Of a stretch of DNA of 63,596 nucleotides, positions 8,719 through 15,807 are shown one piece after another. The DNA lies in assembly GCF_030272705.1 (NCBI RefSeq), contig NZ_JARFYM010000036.1, positions 1-63,596 of the forward strand, given 5' to 3'. Positions within the stretch are counted from its first letter, which is position 1, and each line of letters starts with the position of its first letter. Origin of the DNA: Rhizobium mayense (GTDB lineage: Bacteria; Pseudomonadota; Alphaproteobacteria; Rhizobiales; Rhizobiaceae). Under the pieces are notes generated by a model. It was given only the letters and a program-made list of their open reading frames with translations. It was not told the origin of the DNA and made no database searches. Position numbers and translations under genes: made by a program.

Positions 8719-8748
8719 GCTTCCTCCACGAAGCCAAGCAAGCCTAGC
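8719..8748 (-). promoter_or_regulatory. Conserved double-hairpin leader, copy 2
   Basis: This is the counterpart of 7454-7483. On the minus strand, GCTAGG-CTTG-CTTGGC (8748-8733) keeps a 6-bp stem through G-U pairs despite loop and stem changes. The alternative GCTTC-GTGGAG-GAAGC (8734-8719) is also kept. The surrounding leader has diverged more than this block. A four-codon reading frame (M-P-T-R-stop) begins 8 bases after the GGAGG, a possible leader peptide; copy 1 lacks an ATG there but has a TTG. Confidence 0.5.
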
Positions 8749-9143
8749 GCGGGCAACCTTTCAGCCAGCTTTCAGTAGGAACCTCTCATAAGACGGTATT
8801 GCAGTTTTATTTCACTGCCGGCAATCACCAGCGTTGGATCGCCGTCTCGACCCATACTTCTCCCGAGGCCGAATACATTTGCGCGAACAACCATCCAGTG
8901 AACTGAACGGCTAGGGTGTCGGCAACCTCCTGGCGTTGGAAAAGCGCGTCGGCTCTCAACGCAAATTTTTGCACGCGCAGGTATTTTGCAATGCCTGTGC
9001 GAGTTGCATCATCGGCGATAAACGCAGCGGTTTGTGGACGAGGGCAAAGTTCTGGTTGATCGTCTTGCGGCCGTGCTTGGACGGCCGGGGCTCGCTGACC
9101 CCCCTGCTTTGTAGGCATGGCGGGCCCCGCAAGAAAACGATAA
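8749..9143. other. Region without a confident gene
   Basis: A minus-strand frame (8825 to about 9130, starting at an ATG near 9120) would encode about 97 residues that I do not recognise. It has no good ribosome-binding site and a competing frame exists on the other strand. It may be a small real gene, a decayed remnant, or simply the upstream region of binding-protein copy 2. Confidence 0.25.
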
Positions 9144-9250
9144 AATGAAAAGAAAAAAGGACCCGCCGTTCTTGGTTCAGCGGGCCTAAAGATTCCAGCA
9201 ACTTGTCCGGGCGCGGGCACGACCGGACAGTCGGCATTAAGACCATCTAA
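9144..9250 (-). ncRNA. Candidate small RNA with Rho-independent terminator
   Basis: On the minus strand, a stem TGTCCGG...CCGGACA (about 9233-9207) is followed by a terminator stem GGCCCGC...GCGGGTCC (one bulge, about 9186-9159) and a T-rich run (TTTTTTC, about 9158-9152). No gene precedes the terminator on that strand for more than 500 bp, so it probably ends a short independent transcript. A TTGACC and a TATATT lie upstream near 9250-9265, but their spacing is not canonical. I cannot assign it to a known RNA family. Confidence 0.4.
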
Positions 9251-9687
9251 TATAACAGGGTCAAGACGCGAATTCGACCAATTTTGGGTAGGTTAATCAA
9301 CCAGAAATAGAGTTTACGCTCGCGAAATACGCTAGATCGTTGATTTCATAATAAGAAATATAACCGAACCCCCTCTCCAAAAGAATGACGTGCCGAGCAA
9401 AAAAATTTTGCTTTCAGAATAGCTCGGCCGCTCCCAGCCGTGATCAGCTTTCCTATCCACGTCCTTGAAAAGGCTAACGTAACGTTAACTTTAGAAAATA
9501 TTAATATATTTGACACTGAAAGTGACAGCCCAATCCGACCGTCGTTGCAAAGCGATCTTCGCGTGCTAAGTCGGCTAACGTGCACGTAGAACGCTGATAT
9601 GCTATAAATTTCGAACGACCGCCGGCACTTGCCGGGGGCGGACTCGCGGCTGAGGGATCAGCTAATTTCAGCGGAGGGGGACAATCC
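9251..9687. other. AT-rich non-coding region
   Basis: About 440 bp that is markedly more AT-rich than the surrounding DNA, with runs such as 'AAAAAAATTTT' and 'AAATATTAATATATTTG' near 9400-9515. No convincing reading frame is present. It probably carries the promoters of the small RNA (minus) and the secreted protein (plus). Confidence 0.4.
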
Positions 9688-9996
9688 ATGAAAACTGCAG
9701 CCGCAGCTCTGCTTTTGTTGGCGATCGTTAGCGCCAGCCCGGCGTTGGCGATCTCCCGCTACGAATCACTCAGCAAAAGCTGCGAGTCGGTGCAGCAGTT
9801 AATTTCGAGGGAGCGCTCGGTGCTGCTGCGTTATCCTTCGAGAAGCGGCAATGTAGTCCTCTATGACCGTTATGTAGCCGGCGATGGGCAGTGCGGCAGC
9901 GGCTACTATGCGGCTTCCACCAGCGTACCTACCAAAGACAATCCAAAGTGCCCTGTGTACAATTGCAGATCGTCTTCAGTCTTTAATCCACATTGA
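9688..9996 (+). CDS. Small secreted cysteine-containing protein
   Basis: A 102-residue protein with a clear Sec signal peptide (residues 1 to about 21, 'AAALLLLAIVSASPALA') and a short mature domain of about 80 residues. The mature part has four cysteines (KSC, GQC, PKC and YNC) that could form two disulfides in the periplasm. The start has a strong GGAGGGGG ribosome-binding site. I do not recognise the family; rhizobial genomes carry many such small secreted proteins. Flanking genes give no hint of function, and the upstream region is unusually AT-rich. Confidence 0.7.
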   Translation: MKTAAAALLLLAIVSASPALAISRYESLSKSCESVQQLISRERSVLLRYPSRSGNVVLYDRYVAGDGQCGSGYYAASTSVPTKDNPKCPVYNCRSSSVFNPH

Positions 9997-10190
9997 CGCG
10001 AAGCTTCTTTTCTGCCGTTAATCTCTCCGCCAACCGAGGGAAAAACGCCACTGTCAAGACTTTTGGTTGAAAATTACCGAACTTTAATACACACTGAACG
10101 GGCAGATCGGGGACATGTTCTTGCCTCCTCCCCGGGCATCTGTAAGGTGGCGCCCGCTGGGTACCCCCGTTCGAATGAGGAGATTGCGCA

Positions 10191-10649
10191 GTGAGTGCAA
10201 AAGTACCAAATCCAATTGACGCCTATGTCGGCTCACGCGTGCGCATGCGCCGGCTCATGCTTGGTATGAGCCAGGAACGGCTCGCCGAACAGATCGGAGT
10301 CACCTTTCAGCAGGTGCAAAAATACGAGAAAGGCACCAATCGCATCGGCGCCAGCCGATTGCAGGCGATCGCGGGAGTTTTGGCGGTTCCGGTCGCTTTC
10401 TTCTTCCAGCAGGACACCACGCAGCCGCTGACGACGGAAGGCTTGGGCGCAATCAGCGGCCTTGAGGACCTGTCCGAATTTCTGACGTCCAAGGAAGGTC
10501 TGAGCCTCAACAAGGCCTTCATGAAGATCAACGACCCCAACGTCCGCCAGTCCGTGCTGACGCTCATCAAATCGCTGGCCAACGCTTCCGAGCCAACGGT
10601 CACGCATGCGCCGCCTGCGGCCGAAGTTCCTTTCGGCCTCAGAAACTGA
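10191..10649 (+). CDS. XRE-family helix-turn-helix regulator
   Basis: A 152-residue cytoplasmic regulator. The Cro/CI-type HTH occupies about residues 12-72 ('RVRMRRLMLGMSQERLAEQIGVTF', 'QQVQKYEKGTNRIGASRLQAIA') and is followed by 'VPVAFFFQQD', typical of the rhizobial XRE group. The C-terminal half contains a helix-rich segment (EDLSEFLTSKEGLSLNKAF) likely for dimerisation. The start is GTG 10191 with GAGGAG upstream. It ends in a hairpin at 10656-10684, so it is probably monocistronic. It lies before the SARP/YcaO/TfuA locus and could take part in its control, but nothing in the sequence proves this. Confidence 0.9.
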   Translation: MSAKVPNPIDAYVGSRVRMRRLMLGMSQERLAEQIGVTFQQVQKYEKGTNRIGASRLQAIAGVLAVPVAFFFQQDTTQPLTTEGLGAISGLEDLSEFLTSKEGLSLNKAFMKINDPNVRQSVLTLIKSLANASEPTVTHAPPAAEVPFGLRN

Positions 10650-11001
10650 TCTCCACGCCTCGCCCTTCAAATTTGGGTGAGGCGCGGATCACGATCGAAT
10701 GATAGGCTTGCCCCCACGTCGACGATCGCGGTATCTGCAATTGCAGGAGAGAGGAGAGCCCATGCGTTCATTTGAGCGCAGGAAGGCGGTTCCGGCTTTC
10801 TTGAATCTAGAACATCTTATCCGTCTGCGGGTGATCTACCTCAATGCGGGATGTTCTAGCGATTGCGATAGGATAGCAGTCATCGTAGTATGATTTTCAC
10901 GATCGCAAATAACAGCGCGATCACAATGACACAGGTCATCGCAGGCGACACCGGAAATCGAGTTTCCGATACGGGAAAGCTGTTGGATGCAGTGGGGATG
11001 C
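10650..11001. other. Intergenic region with two inverted repeats
   Basis: After the XRE gene there is a hairpin CGCCTCGCCC...GGGTGAGGCG (10656-10684), a likely terminator without a strong T-run. Further on, CTAGAACATC (10807-10816) and GATGTTCTAG (10850-10859) form a perfect 10-bp inverted repeat with a 33-bp spacer. It lies about 140 bp upstream of the SARP-like gene and could be an operator or a dispersed element. No convincing gene is present. Confidence 0.45.
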
Positions 11002-12957
11002 ATGGATTTCAGGCTGCTGACATTCGGAGACCTGCGTCTCGTGGACGGAGCAGGTTCAACAGTGCCTTTTCCCGAAAAAGGCTTGCTGTCGATCTGCTTC
11101 CTGCTGACGAGTTCGTCGACGCAAAAGCCCCGTGCGGAACTTGCTGAATTTCTCTGGGGCGATATCCCAATGGACAAGGCGCTGGCGAACCTGCGGCAGA
11201 CGCTGTCGCGCGTCAAAAACCGGCAGGACGAACTCGGAATCGAGCTGCTGCGGATCGAGCAGGCGACCGTAAGCGTGAATGTCCAAGCCTTCACCAACGA
11301 CCTCTCGCTCCTGAACGCAGTGTCGCAAACCGACCCTCACACCGCGCTGGAGGAATTGCTGCAACTTGGCCGCTGGGATTTTCTCGCCCGCACCGAAGTC
11401 GTCGGCGGCTTGGCTCGCATGTGGCTGCGCACGCAGCGGGATCGTATCAAGACGCAGATGCTGACGACGCTCCACGATACTATTGCAGCCATGAGCGAAG
11501 ACGCGGACGCGACCATTGTCAAAGAAGCGGCACTGCGGCTGTTCGAGGCCCATCCCGAAGATGAGTCGGTCTACCAGCTACTGGGTGAGACCTATGCCGG
11601 CGAACCCCAGCTGGAAAGCGCTCGCCATATTTTCGAGAGCCGCAGAAAATATCGCTGGGGCGAATTGCCGGTCGATCCCGACCCGCAGACGTTAAGCGTT
11701 GCGCGACGGCTTTTCGAACGTCAGCGCAATGTCGCGCCACAGCCTCGGGAGACAGCGGCGCCACAGCAGTTGGAAATCATTCCACCCGTGCCTAGCGGCC
11801 CCCCCAAGCTCGCACTGCTGCCGCCCGTGAACACCGCCCAAAACCATCAGCCCGCCGTCTTTCTCTCGTCGGCGTTGTTGGAAGACATCACTGTCGGCCT
11901 TTGCGTGTTGAAGACAGTGACGATGGTGGCGCACTACACGGCGGAAAAGATTGCGCTCCACTTTGATCGCCCGGCAATGCTGGAAAAATACGCCATCAAC
12001 TACGTGCTAGATACCAGGCTCAGCTTCGACGGCAGCACCTACTGGCTTTTCGCCCAGTTGATTTACGCCGGCAATGACGAAGTCATCTGGGCGGAGCGAT
12101 TCAGCATGGAGGCCCAGGATCTGCCGCGCCAGCATCGCGAAATCGCGCAACGCGTTGTAGCGTTTGTCGCCAGCTACATCGAGCGCAACGAATTTTCCCG
12201 CGACTACTTCGAGCGCAACCCGGGAGTCTATCACCAATATCTGCTAGGCCAGCGATATCTGAAGAATCTCGGCCTGCCGGACATTCGTAGAGCTCGCAAG
12301 GCATTTCAAGCGGCACTGAAGGAAAATCCCTATTTCTCACCAGCGCTCAGCGGCATGGCCCGCACCTATCATCTCGAGTGGTTCTTGACGGCGCGCGGCG
12401 ATGCGCACCTGCTGAAACGCATCGAGGAAGAGGCCGGCAAGGCCATCGCCACGGGTCAGGATCTCGCCAACGGCTATCGTGAATTTGCCGCTGCGAAACT
12501 CTTCCAGGGCGATTTCGACGAAAGCCTTAATTCCTTTGAACTCGCCGAAACCATCAGCCCGCATCATGCCGACATTATCACGGACTATGCGGACGCGCTG
12601 GTTCATGCTTCCCAACCGGCCAAGGCCCTGGAGAAGATGGAGCGTGCCATCAAGCTGAACCCGATGAGTCCGGACTTCTATTATTGGACAGCAGCCGGAG
12701 CCAGCTACTTTCTTGAGCAGTATGATCAGGCTATGTCCTATATCGGTCGCATGGCCGATCCTGCGCCGGCGGCGCGGCTTGCCGCCGCGGCGGCGGGGAT
12801 GGCCGGCGACATACGCAAGGCAAAACGTCTCGTGCGCAAGGTCAAGGAAACCTATCCGGATTTCGAGGTCGACAAGTGGCTTTCCGTCGTGCCTATGCGC
12901 GAGCAATGGCAAAAGGAACATTATAGGGAGGGGCTAAAACGCGCGGGCTTTAATTAG
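11002..12957 (+). CDS. SARP-like transcriptional activator with BTAD and TPR domains
   Basis: A protein of about 651 residues. The N-terminal 95 residues look like an OmpR-type winged helix ('FLLTSSSTQKPRAELAEFLW', 'ANLRQTLSRVK'). They are followed by a bacterial transcriptional activation domain (about 100-240, helical, 'ALRLFEAHPEDESVYQLLGE'). A middle TolB-like segment (about 270-400, 'KLALLPPV', 'YVLDTRL') precedes TPR-like repeats (about 410-610, e.g. 'RARKAFQAALKENPYFSPAL'). No membrane helix is evident. SARP-type proteins activate secondary-metabolite clusters in actinobacteria. Related BTAD/TPR regulators exist in rhizobia, often mislabelled adenylate cyclase. I chose ATG 11002; another ATG lies 15 bp upstream. 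It is 70 bp upstream of the candidate peptide and YcaO genes, so it is the most likely local activator. Confidence 0.8.
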   Translation: MDFRLLTFGDLRLVDGAGSTVPFPEKGLLSICFLLTSSSTQKPRAELAEFLWGDIPMDKALANLRQTLSRVKNRQDELGIELLRIEQATVSVNVQAFTNDLSLLNAVSQTDPHTALEELLQLGRWDFLARTEVVGGLARMWLRTQRDRIKTQMLTTLHDTIAAMSEDADATIVKEAALRLFEAHPEDESVYQLLGETYAGEPQLESARHIFESRRKYRWGELPVDPDPQTLSVARRLFERQRNVAPQPRETAAPQQLEIIPPVPSGPPKLALLPPVNTAQNHQPAVFLSSALLEDITVGLCVLKTVTMVAHYTAEKIALHFDRPAMLEKYAINYVLDTRLSFDGSTYWLFAQLIYAGNDEVIWAERFSMEAQDLPRQHREIAQRVVAFVASYIERNEFSRDYFERNPGVYHQYLLGQRYLKNLGLPDIRRARKAFQAALKENPYFSPALSGMARTYHLEWFLTARGDAHLLKRIEEEAGKAIATGQDLANGYREFAAAKLFQGDFDESLNSFELAETISPHHADIITDYADALVHASQPAKALEKMERAIKLNPMSPDFYYWTAAGASYFLEQYDQAMSYIGRMADPAPAARLAAAAAGMAGDIRKAKRLVRKVKETYPDFEVDKWLSVVPMREQWQKEHYREGLKRAGFN

Positions 12958-13027
12958 GCGCCGATAAGAACCAATTCACACTTTCCTCAGCTCGTTCTTA
13001 ACTATCCATCAAATTGGAGATTTAGAC

Positions 13028-13243
13028 ATGGCACATGTCGTGATTGGCATCCCGGGTGATCCGCAGCTTTACCTCGCCGACCTCAAGGCTGGCACCGTCA
13101 CCCCGCTCGCGCCGCAGGCGCAAAGCTCAATCCACGCGGCCGATCAGTTGCGCCATGCCGGCGCAACCATCGTCAAGGGCGTCAATCTGGCCGTTGCCGT
13201 TGGGAGTGTCGATAAGGCTGCAAGCGGCGTATTTGACGGCTGA
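13028..13243 (+). CDS. Candidate RiPP precursor peptide (71 residues)
   Basis: A small gene with a good GGAG ribosome-binding site about 10 bp before its ATG. It ends 7 bp before the YcaO start. The product begins MAHVVIGIPGDPQLYLADL and ends in a small-residue-rich segment (VKGVNLAVAVGSVDKAASG then VFDG) without cysteine. It has no signal peptide and no membrane segment. Its position directly before ycaO-tfuA suggests it is the substrate of these enzymes, with a leader about 1-45 and a Gly/Ala/Val-rich core. That is an inference from position and size; I know no named family. It could instead be a small accessory or recognition protein. Confidence 0.6.
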   Translation: MAHVVIGIPGDPQLYLADLKAGTVTPLAPQAQSSIHAADQLRHAGATIVKGVNLAVAVGSVDKAASGVFDG

Positions 13244-13250
13244 GATTCCT

Positions 13251-14507
13251 GTGACGGCAGATCCGTCTCTGTCTCTTGCCAAATTCCGGGCGCGGAATTC
13301 CGGCGAGCGGGATTTTGCGGCCGCCTCACCGTATTCGGATCGCATTTGCGCAGCCGAAGAAACGTTTCGGCGCATCGAGCCATATCTTGCCGGCCACGGC
13401 ATCACTCGCCTTGGCCGGCTGACCGGGCTCGATAGAATAGGCATTCCGGTCTGGCAGGCCGTTAGCCCGAATGCCAAGTCTATCGTCATCAACAACGGCA
13501 AGGGCATCACCGACCTCGACGCCAAAGTTTCCGCTGCCATGGAGGCATTGGAACGAACGATCGCCGGCACCCCTGCGGTGAAGACAGTCTTTGCCAGCCG
13601 GCGGGAACTCTTGGCCAAAGGACAGCATGCCGATCCGCTTTCGTCTCTCATCGCCCGTGGCCAGGCCGACATCGCCGATAATGAAGAAATCGCCTGGGTT
13701 GAGGGTTACGATCTCATCGCCGATCGACACGTCTGGATTCCCTTCGACACCGTGACGCTCGACCGAACCCCTCGCAACCCGCGGTTCTGGCAGTCCTCCG
13801 ACGGCCTCGCCTCCGGCAATGTACTGACCGAAGCCATCCTGCACGGCCTGCTTGAACGTATCGAGCGGGACGCCAAGGAACTGTGGGATGTTTCCGAACC
13901 GGTCCTGCGCATGGACACCTGCGTCGATCCCGCTTCGCTAGCAGATCCGGTGTTGAACGAATTGCTCGGAAAGATCGGCAGCGCCGATCTGACGCTCAAG
14001 CTGTTCGACATGACCAGCGATGTGAAAATACCGGCCTTCTCGGCCTTTCTCGGCCCGGCCGAAATAACCCGAGCAAAGTATGTCCGTTATATCGACGTGA
14101 CCATGGGCTGCGGTGCGCATCCATCGGCGGTGCGGGCCGCGATCCGCGCCGTCACCGAGGCGGCGCAATCGCGCCTCACCTTCATCAGCGGCGCCCGGGA
14201 CGACATTCATCCGGATGATTTCACCCGGGAGCTGCCGGAAAGCATCCTCCGTTGTTTCGAGGCGGTGCCGAAGCCAGCGGCAAGTCAGGATGAAGCCCTG
14301 CCCCTTGGCGCCGAAGCCCTGCTGCATCTGACCATCGACCGTTTGCGCCAGACGGGTATCAATTCCGCCATCGCGCTTTCCCTCGGCGACGCCTTGCTTC
14401 CCTTTGCCGTGGCCAAGCTCATCGTGCCGCAACTCGAAAATCCGGCCGGCGAGCGCAAGCGCCGCTTTGGCTATCGCGCCATCGCCAAGACCTTGCAACT
14501 GCTATGA
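13251..14507 (+). CDS. YcaO-domain ATP-dependent backbone-modifying enzyme
   Basis: About 418 residues from GTG 13251. YcaO enzymes use ATP to activate peptide-backbone amides for azoline, amidine or thioamide formation. Visible signatures are E98-ALER (an ATP/Mg-binding ExxER), ERIERD (about 202-207) and 'GCGAHPSAVRAAIRAVTEAA' followed by QSR from about residue 286, which matches the YcaO HPxxxxAxxRAxxEAxQSR pattern. The proline-rich PxPxP tail of azoline-forming YcaO proteins is absent, as expected for TfuA-partnered members. The reading frame stays open back to 13044 but overlaps the peptide gene there, so I start after it; TTG 13233 is an alternative. It overlaps tfuA by 4 bp (ATGA). Confidence 0.88.
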   Translation: MTADPSLSLAKFRARNSGERDFAAASPYSDRICAAEETFRRIEPYLAGHGITRLGRLTGLDRIGIPVWQAVSPNAKSIVINNGKGITDLDAKVSAAMEALERTIAGTPAVKTVFASRRELLAKGQHADPLSSLIARGQADIADNEEIAWVEGYDLIADRHVWIPFDTVTLDRTPRNPRFWQSSDGLASGNVLTEAILHGLLERIERDAKELWDVSEPVLRMDTCVDPASLADPVLNELLGKIGSADLTLKLFDMTSDVKIPAFSAFLGPAEITRAKYVRYIDVTMGCGAHPSAVRAAIRAVTEAAQSRLTFISGARDDIHPDDFTRELPESILRCFEAVPKPAASQDEALPLGAEALLHLTIDRLRQTGINSAIALSLGDALLPFAVAKLIVPQLENPAGERKRRFGYRAIAKTLQLL

Positions 14508-15229
14508 AGCTCTTGTTCGTAGGCCCGACACTTCCCGACGCGGCTGATATCGCCGATCCCGGCATCATTCTCCGTCCGCCGGCAAAGCAGGGCGATATCA
14601 TCGGCGCGATGGAAGCGGGAGCCAGCGTCATCGGCCTGATCGACGGGCTTTTCGAAAATGTCGCGCCCGTCTGGCACAAGGAAATCCTCTTTGCCCTGTC
14701 GAAAGGCGTCCGTTTCTATGGCGCAGCCAGCATGGGCGCACTGCGCGCCGCCGAATGCGCCGCTTTCGGCATGGTCGGTATCGGGCGCATTTTTGAGGCC
14801 TATGCCTCCGGCACGGTTGTAGACGATTCCGCTGTCGCGCAGATTCATGGTCCCGCCGAGCTCGGGCACCTTCCGCTCAGCGAACCGCTGATCAACGTGC
14901 AGGCAACCTTGCGCGCCCTGGCCGAGGCCGGCGCGATCAGTGAAGCCGAGCAAGTTGTTCTGCAAGAGCGCGCAGAAACTATGTTCTTCAAATCACTTAC
15001 CTATCGCTCTCTGGCGGACACCGCGGACCTGCCGGATCCCGCGCGGCGGCAGGAAATTTCCGGTCTCCTGCGCGCCAATGCGGTCAACCAAAAACGCATC
15101 GACGCCCTGGAATTGCTTCGCGCAATTGCCGACTGCCCGGACGAGCGACAGCAACCGCCGCGCGATTGGGCCTTCAAAGCCAATAGTTTATGGCGTTCCG
15201 CCTTCCACCGCCTTGAAATTGCATCGTAA
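14504..15229 (+). CDS. tfuA: TfuA-like protein, YcaO partner
   Basis: A 241-residue cytoplasmic protein of the TfuA family. TfuA was named for trifolitoxin production in Rhizobium leguminosarum. In methanogens a TfuA works with YcaO to install a thioamide on glycine of McrA. Diagnostic segments are 'MKLLFVGPTLP', 'GASVIGLIDGLFENVAPVWH', 'KEILFALSKGVRFYGAASMG' and 'ALRAAE' (about residues 45-86). The C-terminal half is helical. It is coupled to ycaO by an ATGA overlap, so the pair is almost certainly one functional unit. By family knowledge it would help deliver sulfur for thioamidation; the actual modification here is not proven. Confidence 0.9.
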   Translation: MKLLFVGPTLPDAADIADPGIILRPPAKQGDIIGAMEAGASVIGLIDGLFENVAPVWHKEILFALSKGVRFYGAASMGALRAAECAAFGMVGIGRIFEAYASGTVVDDSAVAQIHGPAELGHLPLSEPLINVQATLRALAEAGAISEAEQVVLQERAETMFFKSLTYRSLADTADLPDPARRQEISGLLRANAVNQKRIDALELLRAIADCPDERQQPPRDWAFKANSLWRSAFHRLEIAS

Positions 15230-15307
15230 AAGCTGCACGCAATCTCACCTCGTGTCACGCTGTATGTCACGCGCCAATGCGCACGACTTGGGCTAAGCTC
15301 CTCTCAT

Positions 15308-15341
15308 GTTCCTGGCGATGAGTATCTCGTTCTCCAGGAAC
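15308..15341 (+). promoter_or_regulatory. Leader hairpin before the 80-residue gene
   Basis: GTTCCTGG...CCAGGAAC forms an 8-bp stem with an 18-bp loop between tfuA and the next gene, ending about 20 bp before its start codon. It could be a terminator of the tfuA transcript, but there is no T-run. It could also be a regulatory leader structure of the small gene. Confidence 0.4.
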
Positions 15342-15361
15342 TGAGGGCAAAGGGGCATCAC

Positions 15362-15604
15362 ATGACCGCAATTCTTCCTATCGAAATGGCAAGCCAGGAT
15401 TCGGAGTCGCTGAAAGAACTGGCGTCAATTGCACGACTGATTACCTATGCGCGACAGAGCGCCAAGAGTTTGAACGCCGATTTCCCAGTCTGGTGCCTCG
15501 ATCTCGCACTCGGCGCCGTGTTGCAGGAAATGTACGCAAACGGCCTGCAGATGCCGCTTTTCGAAGAGGGCGCAGACAAGGCAAATATGGCTGTCGCGCA
15601 TTAA
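15362..15604 (+). CDS. Hypothetical 80-residue protein downstream of tfuA
   Basis: A small acidic, helical protein beginning MTAILPIEMASQDSESLKEL, with 'LDLALGAVLQEMYANGLQMP' in the C-terminal half and a single cysteine (VWCLDL). No signal peptide or membrane helix is seen. The start has GAGGGCAAAGGGG upstream. It is on the same strand as ycaO-tfuA, 130 bp downstream, and is followed by a strong hairpin. It could be a second peptide substrate, an accessory protein or unrelated. I do not recognise the family. Confidence 0.6.
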   Translation: MTAILPIEMASQDSESLKELASIARLITYARQSAKSLNADFPVWCLDLALGAVLQEMYANGLQMPLFEEGADKANMAVAH

Positions 15605-15642
15605 GGACAGTTTCTGAGATTCTGGCGGGGGGCCGGAGAAAG

Positions 15643-15675
15643 ATGCCGGTGTGGTTCTTTGAGCCACGCCGGCAT
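15643..15675 (+). terminator. Hairpin terminator-like structure after the 80-residue gene
   Basis: ATGCCGGTGTGG...CCACGCCGGCAT is a 12-bp stem with one G-U pair about 40 bp after the stop. Only a weak T-content follows. It probably ends the YcaO/TfuA-locus transcript. Confidence 0.55.
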
Positions 15676-15701
15676 TGATCGCTTTGGCCTACAGGCTGAC
15701 C

Positions 15702-15800
15702 TAGAGCAATTCCAGGAAGTGCGAAGCGGTTTTCCGTTCGGAATGCGTAAAAACAAAGGGATAGAGCGGTTCAGCGATTCCGTGAAACACTGAACCGGTC
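15702..15800. repeat. Dispersed rhizobial palindromic element (RIME-like)
   Basis: About 100 bp made of two palindromes: ATTCC...GGAAT (about 15709-15744) and CGGTTCAGCG...CACTGAACCG (about 15767-15797). I recall closely similar units, beginning AGAGCAATTCC, as common between genes in Rhizobium genomes. They fit the description of rhizobial intergenic mosaic elements. It separates the YcaO/TfuA locus from the efflux regulator. Confidence 0.6.
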
Positions 15801-15807
15801 CAAAAGC

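Noticed and set aside
10233..10670. Long reading frames opposite the XRE gene
   Set aside because: They mirror the coding frame of a well-supported HTH gene and have no motif or ribosome-binding site.
10699..10893. 64-residue reading frame between the XRE and SARP genes
   Set aside because: It runs through an inverted repeat, has no family resemblance and an unlikely composition.
13044..13250. Longer N-terminus for the YcaO protein
   Set aside because: The start would be TTG 13044 inside the peptide gene, which has a better start and ribosome-binding site; the extra residues are not YcaO-like.
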